A stretch of 64,000 bases of DNA from Kordia algicida (lineage in GTDB: Bacteria; Bacteroidota; Bacteroidia; Flavobacteriales; Flavobacteriaceae). The stretch is taken from the NCBI RefSeq assembly GCF_051013375.1, contig NZ_CP142125.1; one strand, 5' to 3'. Below the pieces are notes generated by a model that did no database searches, was not told where the DNA came from, and saw nothing but the letters and a program-made list of their open reading frames with translations. Shown here piece after piece: positions 1-7,839 of this stretch (position 1 is the first letter of the stretch; each line of letters begins with the position of its first letter). The translations under genes were made by a program, and so were the position numbers.

Positions 1-900
1 AACGAAAAAGGAGTAGAAATTATCATGCATCACGAAACTTCGGCGGCAATTGGAACGTACGATAAACAAATGGACAAAGCCTATCAATTGATGAAAGATT
101 TAGATATTCACTCCGTAAAATCAGGTTATGTGGGGAAAATTATTCCGAAAGGCGAATATCATCACGGACAATGGATGGTAAATCATTACAACAATGCGGC
201 GATCAAAGCAGCAGATTATGAAGTTGCCGTAAATGCGCACGAACCAACCAAAGCAACAGGTTTGCGCAGAACGTATCCAAATATTATTTCCCGAGAAGGT
301 TTACGCGGACAAGAATTTAACGCGTGGGCATCCGATGGTGGAAATCCTGCAGAACATTTGCCAATTGTAGCATTTACTCGAATGTTGGCGGGTCCGATAG
401 ATTATACACCTGGAATTTTTAACATCAAACTTTCTCCTTACAAGGAAAAGAATCAAGTAAATACGACCATTTCTCAGCAATTGGCATTGTATGTAGTCAT
501 TTACAGTCCGATTCAAATGGCAGCAGATTTAATAGAACATTACGAAGGAAATCCTGCGTTGCAATTCATCCGAGATGTTGGTGTCGATTGGAAACAAACC
601 AAAGTCCTTAATGGAGAAGTTGGCGATTTTGTTACGATTGCACGTGAAGAACGTGACACAGGAAACTGGTTTTTAGGAAGTATTACGGATGAAAATGCTC
701 GTGATTTGGAAGTCTCTCTAGATTTTTTATCGCCAAATACAACGTATACTGCAACGATTTATAAAGATGGAAAAGAGGCACATTGGAACGACAATCCGAC
801 AGCAATTGAAATAGAAACCATGGAAGTAACAGCTGAAACAAAACTCAATTTGCAATTGGCTGCTGGTGGCGGAACTGCGATTAGCTTTATGAAAAAGTAA
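1..900 (+). CDS. Glycoside hydrolase family 97 (alpha-glucosidase/alpha-galactosidase type), 5' truncated by window
   Basis: The reading frame is open from base 1, so the gene starts upstream and only the last 299 residues are visible. The visible part matches the C-terminal half of the GH97 catalytic barrel. It has a NAHEP motif, an RRTYPN segment, a REGLRGQE segment carrying conserved acidic residues, a GPIDYTPG motif and a C-terminal beta-sandwich ending in GGGTAISF. The family cleaves alpha-linked glucose or galactose from oligosaccharides, usually in the periplasm (SusB type). The signal peptide and the N-terminal domain lie outside the window, so location, exact specificity and the retaining/inverting subclass cannot be decided. 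The first methionine at base 25 is internal and should not be used as a start. Confidence 0.9.
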   Translation, partial: NEKGVEIIMHHETSAAIGTYDKQMDKAYQLMKDLDIHSVKSGYVGKIIPKGEYHHGQWMVNHYNNAAIKAADYEVAVNAHEPTKATGLRRTYPNIISREGLRGQEFNAWASDGGNPAEHLPIVAFTRMLAGPIDYTPGIFNIKLSPYKEKNQVNTTISQQLALYVVIYSPIQMAADLIEHYEGNPALQFIRDVGVDWKQTKVLNGEVGDFVTIAREERDTGNWFLGSITDENARDLEVSLDFLSPNTTYTATIYKDGKEAHWNDNPTAIEIETMEVTAETKLNLQLAAGGGTAISFMKK

Positions 901-913
901 TTTAGTTTACGGA

Positions 914-941
914 GTGTCACTTCGAGCGCAGTCGAGAAGTC
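914..941. repeat. Short palindromic intergenic repeat (TTCGAGCGCAGTCGA type)
   Basis: The spacer between the GH97 and MFS genes contains CACTTCGAGCGCAGTCGAG followed by AAGTCA, an imperfect inverted repeat. Related sequences occur at about 41077-41102, 44252-44274, 53420-53443 and 53650-53674. All are intergenic. It looks like one member of a dispersed hairpin family; function is unknown. Confidence 0.6.
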
Positions 942-1049
942 ATCAATATAAAACTTTTAAATCACTTCTATTTATGGTTTGTAATCTCAATTTCAGAAAT
1001 ATCTAACTTAGAAAGTTTATCTCCTGTAGATTAATTCCATTTTATAGCG

Positions 1050-1057
1050 TATTTTTG
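1050..1057 (+). promoter_or_regulatory. Bacteroidota -7 promoter box for the MFS gene
   Basis: TATTTTTG fits the Bacteroidota TAnnTTTG consensus and ends 17 bases before the GTG start at 1075. No good TTG -33 element is seen at the usual distance, so this is a half-site match. Confidence 0.45.
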
Positions 1058-1074
1058 AAGGGAAATTTCAAGAC

Positions 1075-2346
1075 GTGCAAAAACAAGATCCTTACGCAGC
1101 TTTACGATTTAAAGAATTCAACATCTTCTTATTGGTTCGATTCTTTTTGGTGTTTGGTTGGTCTATGCAATTCATTGTGATTGAATGGGAAGTATATTCT
1201 ATCACTAAAGATCCTTGGTCGCTAGGCTTAATTGGTTTGATGGAAGTCATTCCCGCAGTTTCGATGGCATTATTTGCAGGACATATTGTAGATCAACGTG
1301 AAAAACGAAATTTATTGGCAATCTGTATCGCCTTTTTTTCTTTGATTAGTTTTGGATTATTCTTGTTGACATCACCCGAAATTACAGCCAATTGGTCACA
1401 AAAATCCGTTTTATATAGTATTTACGGATTGGTCTTTTTTGGTGGTTTTTTACGTTCATTTTTCGGTCCAACGATTTTTTCGCTAGTTGCGCTAATTGTT
1501 CCTAAAAAAATATATCCAAATGCCGCAACTTGGAGTAGTTCTACATGGCAAACGGCAACTATTTTAGGACCAGCTTTCGCTGGATTTACCATCAATTGGA
1601 TTGGTGTTCATTGGTCGTTATGTGTCATTTTTGCGTTAGTTCTTTTGTCATTTTTGATTCTATTTTTCATTCCAAAAAAGCCAATATTAAATCCTAAAAT
1701 AGGTGAAAATGTCTGGAAAAGTTTGGGTGAAGGCATCAAATTTGTCGCAAGTGAAAAAGCAGTTTTAGGTGCGTTAACCTTAGATATGATTGCAGTTTTA
1801 TTTGGTGGAGCAGTCGCGTTATTACCAGTATTTGCACAAGATATCTTAGAAGTAGGATCGCAAGGATTTGGAATGTTAAGAGCTGCGCCTGCCGTTGGAG
1901 CAGTATTGACAATGTTGGTTACAGCATACATTCCTATAAGTAAAAATGCTGGACTCAAATTATTAGGAGCAATTTTTGGATTTGGTGTGTGTATCATCAT
2001 TTTTGGACTCTCAACGATGTTTTGGATTTCACTAATCGCGTTATTTTTTAGTGGTGTTTTTGATGGAGTTTCTATGGTAATTCGCCAAACGATTTTACAA
2101 CTCAAAACACCTGATGAAATGCGTGGACGTGTAGCTTCGGTAAATTCGATGTTTGTTGGTTCATCCAACGAATTGGGCGCGTTTGAAAGTGGATTAACTG
2201 CAAAATTAATGGGAACTGTTACCGCAGTTGTTTTTGGTGGAACGATGACGTTAATTACGGTGATAACTACAGGATTGATTTCGCCAACGTTCCGAAACTT
2301 AGATTTAACCGAAGATGTAAAAGCACACGAAGCTTTAGAATCTTAA
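1075..2346 (+). CDS. MFS transporter, EntS-like (MFS_3) exporter
   Basis: This 423-residue protein has about ten to twelve hydrophobic segments over its whole length, as expected for a major facilitator transporter in the inner membrane. It carries an MFS loop motif after the second helix (GHIVDQREKRN) and a later loop with DEMRGRVASVNSMFVG, typical of the EntS/MFS_3 family of drug or siderophore exporters. The start is GTG, preceded by an AAGGGAAA purine run. No siderophore or drug-resistance gene lies beside it, so the substrate cannot be inferred. It is separated from the GH97 gene by 174 bases and has its own promoter box, so it is probably a single-gene unit. Confidence 0.85.
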   Translation: MQKQDPYAALRFKEFNIFLLVRFFLVFGWSMQFIVIEWEVYSITKDPWSLGLIGLMEVIPAVSMALFAGHIVDQREKRNLLAICIAFFSLISFGLFLLTSPEITANWSQKSVLYSIYGLVFFGGFLRSFFGPTIFSLVALIVPKKIYPNAATWSSSTWQTATILGPAFAGFTINWIGVHWSLCVIFALVLLSFLILFFIPKKPILNPKIGENVWKSLGEGIKFVASEKAVLGALTLDMIAVLFGGAVALLPVFAQDILEVGSQGFGMLRAAPAVGAVLTMLVTAYIPISKNAGLKLLGAIFGFGVCIIIFGLSTMFWISLIALFFSGVFDGVSMVIRQTILQLKTPDEMRGRVASVNSMFVGSSNELGAFESGLTAKLMGTVTAVVFGGTMTLITVITTGLISPTFRNLDLTEDVKAHEALES

Positions 2347-2379
2347 CACAAATTTATTTAGACTAATTATAAATAATTG

Positions 2380-2387
2380 TATATTTG
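2380..2387 (+). promoter_or_regulatory. -7 promoter box for the DUF6686-like gene
   Basis: TATATTTG fits TAnnTTTG and lies 20 bases before the ATG at 2408. No clear -33 TTG is seen. Confidence 0.5.
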
Positions 2388-2407
2388 GTTTCTCAAATTG
2401 AAAAACC

Positions 2408-2764
2408 ATGAGCGACATACATCGTATTTATCATAATGACATCGGAATTGCTTTTCAGTGGAAACAAGATTTGGCTAAAAATAAGCACGATCGGTTTCAG
2501 GTAATTTTTAGAGATACCGGATTTTATTTGACGCTTTCGCAGCTAAAAAATTTTGCAAAACTCATTGAGCAAGCTGCAAATCGTGGTTATTGTAAAGATT
2601 GTAAGGCGAAAAATAATTGTCGTTCTATTCTGCTGAAAACGCCAGCTGCTAATGTAGATTTGGCTGTTTCAGAGAAAGAGTTAGAAACGATTTCTGATTT
2701 GATTGAAGGAACATTGTTTCAAATACATCTTCGCACGTATTTGAACGATCTTTGTCGGAATTAG
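2408..2764 (+). CDS. Small conserved flavobacterial protein, DUF6686-like, with cysteine motif
   Basis: This soluble 118-residue protein has no signal peptide or membrane segment. Near residues 60-74 it carries GYCKDCKAKNNC, a C-x2-C-x5-C cluster that could bind a metal ion or an iron-sulphur centre. The rest looks mixed alpha/beta. I recognise it as the DUF6686 type common in Flavobacteriia, from memory of the family pattern. No biochemical role is known to me. It stands alone between an MFS exporter and a repeat-rich spacer, so context gives no function. Confidence 0.7.
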   Translation: MSDIHRIYHNDIGIAFQWKQDLAKNKHDRFQVIFRDTGFYLTLSQLKNFAKLIEQAANRGYCKDCKAKNNCRSILLKTPAANVDLAVSEKELETISDLIEGTLFQIHLRTYLNDLCRN

Positions 2765-2808
2765 ATTTTTTTAGATTTCAGACTTGGCTTTGCTTTTTAG
2801 ATGTAAGG

Positions 2809-3045
2809 TTCGCTTCGCTCAATTCAAGGATTTAAAGATTCAATGATTTAAGGTTGTTTCTGATAACATTATTGATTTAATGTAAAATGTTAAGTTTTGA
2901 ATGTTAAATGCGTTTCTAAGATAAATTTGAGTGTTGTTTGAAACTAATTGATACATTTTCAAATTTTCAAATTGCTACATTAATAGCGTTTTAGGTTCGC
3001 TTCGCTCAATTGAATGATTTAAAAATTCAATGATTCAAGGTTGTT
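2809..3045 (+). repeat. Dispersed intergenic repeat, left copy (B-A-B arrangement)
   Basis: The 619-base gap 2765-3383 holds no convincing gene. Block B (a run including AATGATTTAAGGTTGTTTC) appears at about 2819-2861 and again at 2997-3045. Between them block A (about 2925-3012) includes TTTGAGTGTTGTTTGAAAC and ends in GGTTCGCTTCGCTC. A nearly identical A+B copy lies in inverted orientation at 63855-64000. This copy has about 55 extra bases between B and A. Confidence 0.8.
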
Positions 3046-3189
3046 TCAATTTTAGGTTGTGATACATAAAGAAGCATGTTCTTATATGAATAAACTGATT
3101 GATTTTAGACCGCTGACGCTGTTAGATATTAGACACACTTCGCTTTTAGACTTAATTTCTGTAAACAGAAATTTCTTAGATTTTCACTC

Positions 3190-3290
3190 AACCTATCGTC
3201 ATGCTGAACTTCGGAATGACAAAACCTATGGTTTTCAAAGTACTTCTCGATACATTTTCTTTGAAAAAATACTCGAAGTGACGGTTGTTT
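3190..3290. repeat. Short hairpin-type intergenic repeats
   Basis: The spacer contains CGTCATGCTGAACTTCGG followed by AATGACA, and then TACTTCTCGATACATTTTC with ACTCGAAGTGAC further on. These are inverted-repeat elements of the type scattered through other spacers of this window. They account for an apparent 77-codon open frame at 3059-3292, which is not called as a gene. Confidence 0.55.
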
Positions 3291-3383
3291 AATGTATCAA
3301 TTTGAGAATGTACCAATCAATACAACAAAAGCTAACTATCTAATGATCTAAAAAAGCAAAGCTGAAATCTAAAGCGAAGCAGT

Positions 3384-4148
3384 CTAAGAATCTGCGTCAT
3401 ATTTCTTCAAAGAAAGCGTTTTTCCATCAAATTCACCGTATGTATAATACTGAATCCAATCGCCTAGATTTACATATTTACTTTTTTCGTTGAGGTCAAT
3501 TTCTAACGGTAGATGACGATGTCCGAATACAAAATAATCGTAGTGTTTGGTTTCCAATTTTCGTTTAGAATATTGTACCAGCCATTCGTTGTCTTCTCCT
3601 AAAAACGTAGCATCATCATCACCAGAAATGAGTTTATTTTTTACCGAAAGATATTGCGCAATTCGGACACCAATATCAGGATGCAACCAACGAAAACACC
3701 ATTTGAAAAACGGATTGGTAAATACTTTTTTCATGCGTTTGTAGCCTTTGTCTCCAGGACCTAAACCATCTCCGTGACCAATAAAAAATGTTGTATTATT
3801 AAAAGTAAATTCTTTTGGTTTGTGATATACAGGAATGTTGAGTTCTTTCTCAAAATAACCATTCATCCATAAATCATGATTTCCGACGAAGAAGAAAATT
3901 TGAATGCCTTTGTCGCGAAGTTCTGCTAGCTTTCCAAGCGTTCGTACAAATCCTTTTGGTACTACGGTTTTATATTCAAACCAAAAATCGAACAAATCAC
4001 CCAACAAAAAGATAGCGGCTGCATCGTGCTCAATTTCATTCAGCCAAGCCACAAATTTTTTCTCTCTAGGAAAACTCGCTTCTGCCGTAGGCGCGCCTAA
4101 GTGATTGTCTGAGGAGAAGTATATTTTTTTTCCTTCGGGAATGTTCAT
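3384..4148 (-). CDS. lpxH: UDP-2,3-diacylglucosamine diphosphatase LpxH
   Basis: This 254-residue calcineurin-type metallophosphoesterase carries all the metal-binding blocks in order: SDNHLG near residue 14, GDLFDFWFEY near 50, GNHDLW near 94, GHGDG near 123 and FGHRHLP near 207. The family hydrolyses UDP-2,3-diacylglucosamine to lipid X in lipid A biosynthesis, at the inner face of the cytoplasmic membrane. The FDFWFEY and HGDG contexts favour LpxH over a general phosphoesterase. It lies downstream of queD on the same strand, 102 bases away, and may be co-transcribed with it. A weak TATATTTA box just upstream of its ATG leaves room for its own promoter. Confidence 0.88.
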   Translation of the reverse strand: MNIPEGKKIYFSSDNHLGAPTAEASFPREKKFVAWLNEIEHDAAAIFLLGDLFDFWFEYKTVVPKGFVRTLGKLAELRDKGIQIFFFVGNHDLWMNGYFEKELNIPVYHKPKEFTFNNTTFFIGHGDGLGPGDKGYKRMKKVFTNPFFKWCFRWLHPDIGVRIAQYLSVKNKLISGDDDATFLGEDNEWLVQYSKRKLETKHYDYFVFGHRHLPLEIDLNEKSKYVNLGDWIQYYTYGEFDGKTLSLKKYDADS

Positions 4149-4171
4149 GGTGTAAATATAGCAATTCTTTC

Positions 4172-4191
4172 ATTCCTGCCTTCGCAGGAAT
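4172..4191. repeat. Hairpin repeat ATTCCTGC-CTTC-GCAGGAAT
   Basis: A perfect 8-bp stem (4172-4179 with 4184-4191) with a CTTC loop lies between queD and lpxH. A degenerate relative occurs near 53508-53528. It looks like a dispersed intergenic hairpin. It could modulate transcript stability between the two genes but has no U-tract of a classical terminator. Confidence 0.6.
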
Positions 4192-4250
4192 CTTCTTCTT
4201 AGTAGCAAATCGTTTTAATAAAAAAGTGCTGAATCAAATTCAGTATAAAG

Positions 4251-4712
4251 TTATGCTTCATTATCACTTGCAAACCATTCTGCACATGACGAATCGGTTT
4301 CTTGTAAGCGCAACGAGAACAATTTGATCGTTTTAGGAAGTCTTTTTTTGATCTTTTCAGCAAAATCAATCACCATATTTTCACTTGTTGGCTGATAATC
4401 AGCTAAGATTACATTGTGTCCTTCTTCGCGCATGTTCATCGCCAAGTTAATGTGTGGCGTATTTTTATTGAAAACAATCGCATGATCGAATACATCAACA
4501 ACTTCTTCTTTTACGATTTTTTTCAGATCGCTAAAGTCAATCACCATTCCCCATTTTACATTCGTATTGTCTGTAATTGGCGTTCCAATCACGGTTACAG
4601 AAAGTTTATAACTGTGTCCGTGTACGTTTTTACATTTCCCGTCATAACCATATAATGCATGACCAGTTTCAAAATTAAATTGCTTTGTAATGCGAATTTT
4701 GCTCATTTTCAT
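4251..4712 (-). CDS. queD: 6-carboxytetrahydropterin synthase QueD / PTPS family
   Basis: This 153-residue protein of the 6-pyruvoyl-tetrahydropterin synthase fold has zinc-binding histidines in FETGHAL and VHGHSYKL, the catalytic cysteine in CKNVHGH, an FDHAIVFN segment and PTSENM. QueD converts dihydroneopterin triphosphate to 6-carboxytetrahydropterin in queuosine (7-deazaguanine) biosynthesis. The frame extends upstream to a TTG, but ATG codons at 4712 and 4706 are better starts; I use 4712. It heads a minus-strand pair with lpxH. No other queuosine genes are in the window, so a folate/pterin role cannot be fully excluded. Confidence 0.87.
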   Translation of the reverse strand: MKMSKIRITKQFNFETGHALYGYDGKCKNVHGHSYKLSVTVIGTPITDNTNVKWGMVIDFSDLKKIVKEEVVDVFDHAIVFNKNTPHINLAMNMREEGHNVILADYQPTSENMVIDFAEKIKKRLPKTIKLFSLRLQETDSSCAEWFASDNEA

Positions 4713-4726
4713 TTTCAATTAATGCG

Positions 4727-4734
4727 CAAAGATA
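4727..4734 (-). promoter_or_regulatory. -7 promoter box for queD
   Basis: Read on the minus strand this is TATCTTTG, a TAnnTTTG match ending 14 bases before the ATG at 4712. It implies a very short leader and supports the ATG start over the upstream TTG. Confidence 0.5.
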
Positions 4735-4850
4735 GTTTTTTTTACCTTTTGTCTTTCCTGTAAAGAGAAGCAATCTATTTTTATCTCAGCATAAAGTTTT
4801 TAAAGTTGCACTTTTTTCCAAACAAAACCAGCTTTCAAAAATCAAAATAA

Positions 4851-4858
4851 TACATTTG
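4851..4858 (+). promoter_or_regulatory. -7 promoter box at the start of the polysaccharide locus
   Basis: TACATTTG matches TAnnTTTG and lies 34 bases before the ATG of the first heparinase-like gene. It is the best promoter candidate for the left end of the locus. The -33 TTG is not evident. Confidence 0.5.
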
Positions 4859-4892
4859 CACCATATTTTAAGAAGATTGACAGTTTCCTGAT

Positions 4893-6833
4893 ATGAATAT
4901 AAAAACCATTCTATCAAAACCGCTTCCCGTGGTTTGGTATCGATTTGTACAGCTTGTAAAGTTGAAAATGTATGTAAAGACGAAATTTTGGCAAAAGATT
5001 GTACCAAAAATTCATCAAGAAGTTAGCAAATCAAAAGAAACTTGGAAGGCAAAGAGTTTATTATTTGCTACAGATTTTAAAGCATCTGAGATTCATCAAG
5101 CATTACAACAGCAGACTATTTTAGATGCCGAACATATTATGAATGGAAACATTTCCGTTTTTGATGTGGAATATAGGTTTACACAACCCATTTCATGGCA
5201 TACCGATTGGCGAGCCGATTATGAATGGAAAAACAAATACTTTAAAAGCTATTCTTTTTATGAAAAAAACAAAGCCAAAGAGTTTGATGTAAAGTTTCCG
5301 TGGGAATTGTCGCGTTTGAGTTTTCTGATTCCTGTAGCACGCGCGTATCAACTGGAAGAAAAAGCAACGCAATTGGCTTATATTCAGTCGATTTTAGCCG
5401 ATTGGAAAGTGAAAAATCCGATAGGTTTTTCTGTGAATTGGTATCCGATGGAAGTTTCCGTGCGAACGATAAATTTGATTCAATTGCGAGAAATTTTATT
5501 AGAAGCTGCAAATACCGACGAAGTTGTTAATTTATTAAATAAAATTTTGTTGCTTCACGGAATTTTCTTGTGGCGAAATGTAGAGTATACCGATGTTCGC
5601 GGAAATCATTATTCGGCAAATTTAACGGCATTGTTGCTTTTAGGAAGCGTTTTTAAAGATTTCTACTCGGAAGCAAAAACGTGGTACAACTACGCTGTAA
5701 AACATACCGAAAAAGAGTTTCATTTACAGTTTATAAAAGATGGTGTGAATTTTGAAAAATCAATTCCGTATCACAGACTTGTGGTAGAATTTTACCTCAT
5801 CTCGTTTCTCGTGATGCAACGCGCAGGATTGAAAATTAAGGAAAACACCTTGCAAATTTTAAAAAACACCTGCGAATTCACACGTGATGTCACAAAACCC
5901 GATCAGTTAACGCCAATTATTGGTGACAACGATAGTGCTTCTGTGTTGCAAAACGATCAAGTTTCGTTGAACGATCATACCAATATGTTGCAATTGGCAA
6001 GTGTATTCTTCCAAGATAAACGCTTAAATATTAGTAAAGAAAAGTATCATTCTGTATATGAAATTTTTGGAACAGAAGCCGTTAAGAATTTGAGTTCGAC
6101 TTCACAAGATACTTTTGCTTCGTATCATTATAAAGATGGCGGATTTATCACGGTAAAAGACGCGCAAAACTATTTTATTACCGATGTTGGCGAAGTAGGA
6201 ATGAAAGGTCGCGGCGGACACGGACATAACGATTTGTTTAGTTTTGAGTTGATGTTTGACAAAGAAAATATCATTGTCGATCCAGGTTGTTACACCTATA
6301 CAGGCGATTTAGCGTTGAAAACCAAAATGAAATCTACCGCATATCACAACGGATTACAGGTTGATGATGAAGAAATGGCACCAATGGTTGGAAATTGGGG
6401 AATTAGTGATGTTGCACAACCTTTTGAGGTTTCTTGTGAAGCTTCCGAAGAAAAAGTAGTTATTTCTGGAAAACATGCAGGTTACCAACGTTTGGAAGAT
6501 GCGGTAACACACAAACGAAGGTTTGAAATTGATAAAAGTGGTTTCAAAATGAGCTGTATCGATGAAATTGACTGTGAATCAAGTCATAAAATCACGAGAA
6601 ACTTACATTTTAACGAGAAAGCTGTCTTAGAAATTAAGGAGAATGTTATATTTATAAAGAATAACAAAGCCTCCTCAAAAATAACGGTTGACAATGCTAC
6701 AACCGTTCGTATTGAAAATTACACGTTAAGTTACAATTACGGATCTAAAGTCACGGCTCAAAAAGTGGTTTTGGAAACTGAAATAACGGGGAAAAGTTCC
6801 CTGCAATTTATAATTGAAAAAGAAAATGATTAA
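4893..6833 (+). CDS. Heparinase II/III-like protein (polysaccharide lyase fold), first of two
   Basis: This 646-residue protein has an N-terminal alpha-helical (alpha/alpha toroid-like) region over about residues 60-370 and a C-terminal beta-sandwich Hepar_II_III domain. The latter shows RGGHGHNDLFSF near residue 440, IVDPGCYTYTGD near 460 and AYHNG near 481, where family catalytic Tyr/His residues lie. The family eliminates or modifies uronic-acid-containing glycans. No signal peptide is visible; the N-terminus is basic, with KMYVKTKFWQK near residues 28-40. Many family members in capsule loci lack a signal peptide too. It is the first gene of the locus and is followed 10 bases later by a lipoprotein gene. 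Substrate is unknown; uronic acid chemistry is plausible because UDP-glucuronate is made in this locus. Confidence 0.82.
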   Translation: MNIKTILSKPLPVVWYRFVQLVKLKMYVKTKFWQKIVPKIHQEVSKSKETWKAKSLLFATDFKASEIHQALQQQTILDAEHIMNGNISVFDVEYRFTQPISWHTDWRADYEWKNKYFKSYSFYEKNKAKEFDVKFPWELSRLSFLIPVARAYQLEEKATQLAYIQSILADWKVKNPIGFSVNWYPMEVSVRTINLIQLREILLEAANTDEVVNLLNKILLLHGIFLWRNVEYTDVRGNHYSANLTALLLLGSVFKDFYSEAKTWYNYAVKHTEKEFHLQFIKDGVNFEKSIPYHRLVVEFYLISFLVMQRAGLKIKENTLQILKNTCEFTRDVTKPDQLTPIIGDNDSASVLQNDQVSLNDHTNMLQLASVFFQDKRLNISKEKYHSVYEIFGTEAVKNLSSTSQDTFASYHYKDGGFITVKDAQNYFITDVGEVGMKGRGGHGHNDLFSFELMFDKENIIVDPGCYTYTGDLALKTKMKSTAYHNGLQVDDEEMAPMVGNWGISDVAQPFEVSCEASEEKVVISGKHAGYQRLEDAVTHKRRFEIDKSGFKMSCIDEIDCESSHKITRNLHFNEKAVLEIKENVIFIKNNKASSKITVDNATTVRIENYTLSYNYGSKVTAQKVVLETEITGKSSLQFIIEKEND

Positions 6834-6843
6834 AAATTTACAC

Positions 6844-7719
6844 ATGAAAAAACTAATTGCATTATGCTTTCTCTTTGCTTTTATAGTATCGTGTTCGTCA
6901 AATGATGATACTGTTGCGGAAGAAGAACAAAACACAGTATTACGACCTTCAAAAATTTCAAAAGGAGGTACTTATTGGTTATTTGAATACGATGAAGATC
7001 GTGTTGTTAAAATAGAGCAATATATTATAGACGAGCAATATATTGTGAGCAATGTTTTACTAAGAACCTATGAGTTTAATTTTGATAATATAAACAATTT
7101 GACTTCCATTGATGTAATAGAAAATAGTTATGGTATTGAAAGAACACTAGATATAACTTTTGAAAATGGTTTAGTCATGGAGCATGGAACATCGCCTTGG
7201 TTCTCATCGATGCCGCTAAACATATCTTCTTACAGTTATAATTCATTAAATCAAATAATAGAAAATAACTATGAAGGAAAACAATCAGACGGTGAGGTAA
7301 TTTGGACTGTTCTATATAATGAATATTATACTTATGATGTGAATAATAATCTCAGAAAATATGAAAGAGAAAATATATTAAATGATGGTAATTATATTTT
7401 TAAATTCATTTATGATGATAAAAATCATCCGTTTAAAAATATAGATTCACGTAGTAGATTGTTATTAAAGCTACCTAACCATATATGGGACGATGGTTGG
7501 AGTATTTATAATGATTATGATATTATTTCAGAATTCGAATTTTTAGATACAGCTAAATCTTTTTACAACAACTGCATTCAAACTCTTGATGAAAGTAATT
7601 ACGAAATATCTTCATGGACATTAATTTATAACGACCAAGATTATCCAATTGAAATCCAACCCAGTACTGGTTGGATTCCTGGAATAATTTATATAGAATA
7701 CGAGGAATTTCCAGAATAA
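6844..7719 (+). CDS. Outer-membrane/periplasmic lipoprotein with YD-like repeats, unknown function
   Basis: The chosen ATG at 6844 gives a clean lipoprotein signal: MKKLIALC, a hydrophobic stretch, then VSC as lipobox with Cys near residue 18. Upstream in-frame starts at 6814 (TTG) and 6826 overlap the heparinase gene and would put extra charged residues before the signal. The mature 274 residues are acidic and contain recurring aromatic motifs such as YEFNFDN, YSYNSLNQ, YYTYDVNNN and FIYDDKNHP. These resemble YD/RHS-type repeats seen in many Bacteroidota lipoproteins. The gene is AT-richer than its neighbours and closes a two-gene unit ended by a strong terminator. Function unknown. Confidence 0.7.
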   Translation: MKKLIALCFLFAFIVSCSSNDDTVAEEEQNTVLRPSKISKGGTYWLFEYDEDRVVKIEQYIIDEQYIVSNVLLRTYEFNFDNINNLTSIDVIENSYGIERTLDITFENGLVMEHGTSPWFSSMPLNISSYSYNSLNQIIENNYEGKQSDGEVIWTVLYNEYYTYDVNNNLRKYERENILNDGNYIFKFIYDDKNHPFKNIDSRSRLLLKLPNHIWDDGWSIYNDYDIISEFEFLDTAKSFYNNCIQTLDESNYEISSWTLIYNDQDYPIEIQPSTGWIPGIIYIEYEEFPE

Positions 7720-7748
7720 TTAGAGCAAATCTTCAAACTAAACAGACA

Positions 7749-7790
7749 AACCACAATTATTAATCCACTTAATAATTGTGGTTTTGTTTT
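7749..7790 (+). terminator. Strong intrinsic terminator after the lipoprotein gene
   Basis: A perfect 15-bp stem (7749-7763 with 7769-7783) with a 5-base loop TCCAC is followed by TTGTTTT. Its right arm overlaps the -33 element of the promoter of the next gene. Confidence 0.9.
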
Positions 7791-7805
7791 AATAAATTAG
7801 TTTTG
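7776..7805 (+). promoter_or_regulatory. Promoter for the flippase operon (TTG-N19-TAGTTTTG)
   Basis: TTG at 7776-7778, a 19-base spacer and TAGTTTTG at 7798-7805 match the Bacteroidota TTG/TAnnTTTG promoter well. It lies 34 bases before the ATG at 7840. The TTG sits inside the right arm of the preceding terminator. Confidence 0.7.
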
Positions 7806-7839
7806 TAGTTGGAAAACACCTAATTAATCTCCGTCGGTA

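Noticed and set aside
1608..2168. A 186-codon antisense frame inside the MFS gene
   Set aside because: The plus-strand frame has clear MFS motifs; the antisense translation has no family pattern.
3059..3292. A 77-codon open frame in the repeat-rich spacer before lpxH
   Set aside because: It is built from short hairpin repeats seen in other spacers, has no recognisable protein pattern and no ribosome site.
4713..4718. TTG start for queD
   Set aside because: ATG codons at 4712 and 4706 lie directly downstream and the -7 promoter box leaves little leader; the TTG adds only two residues.
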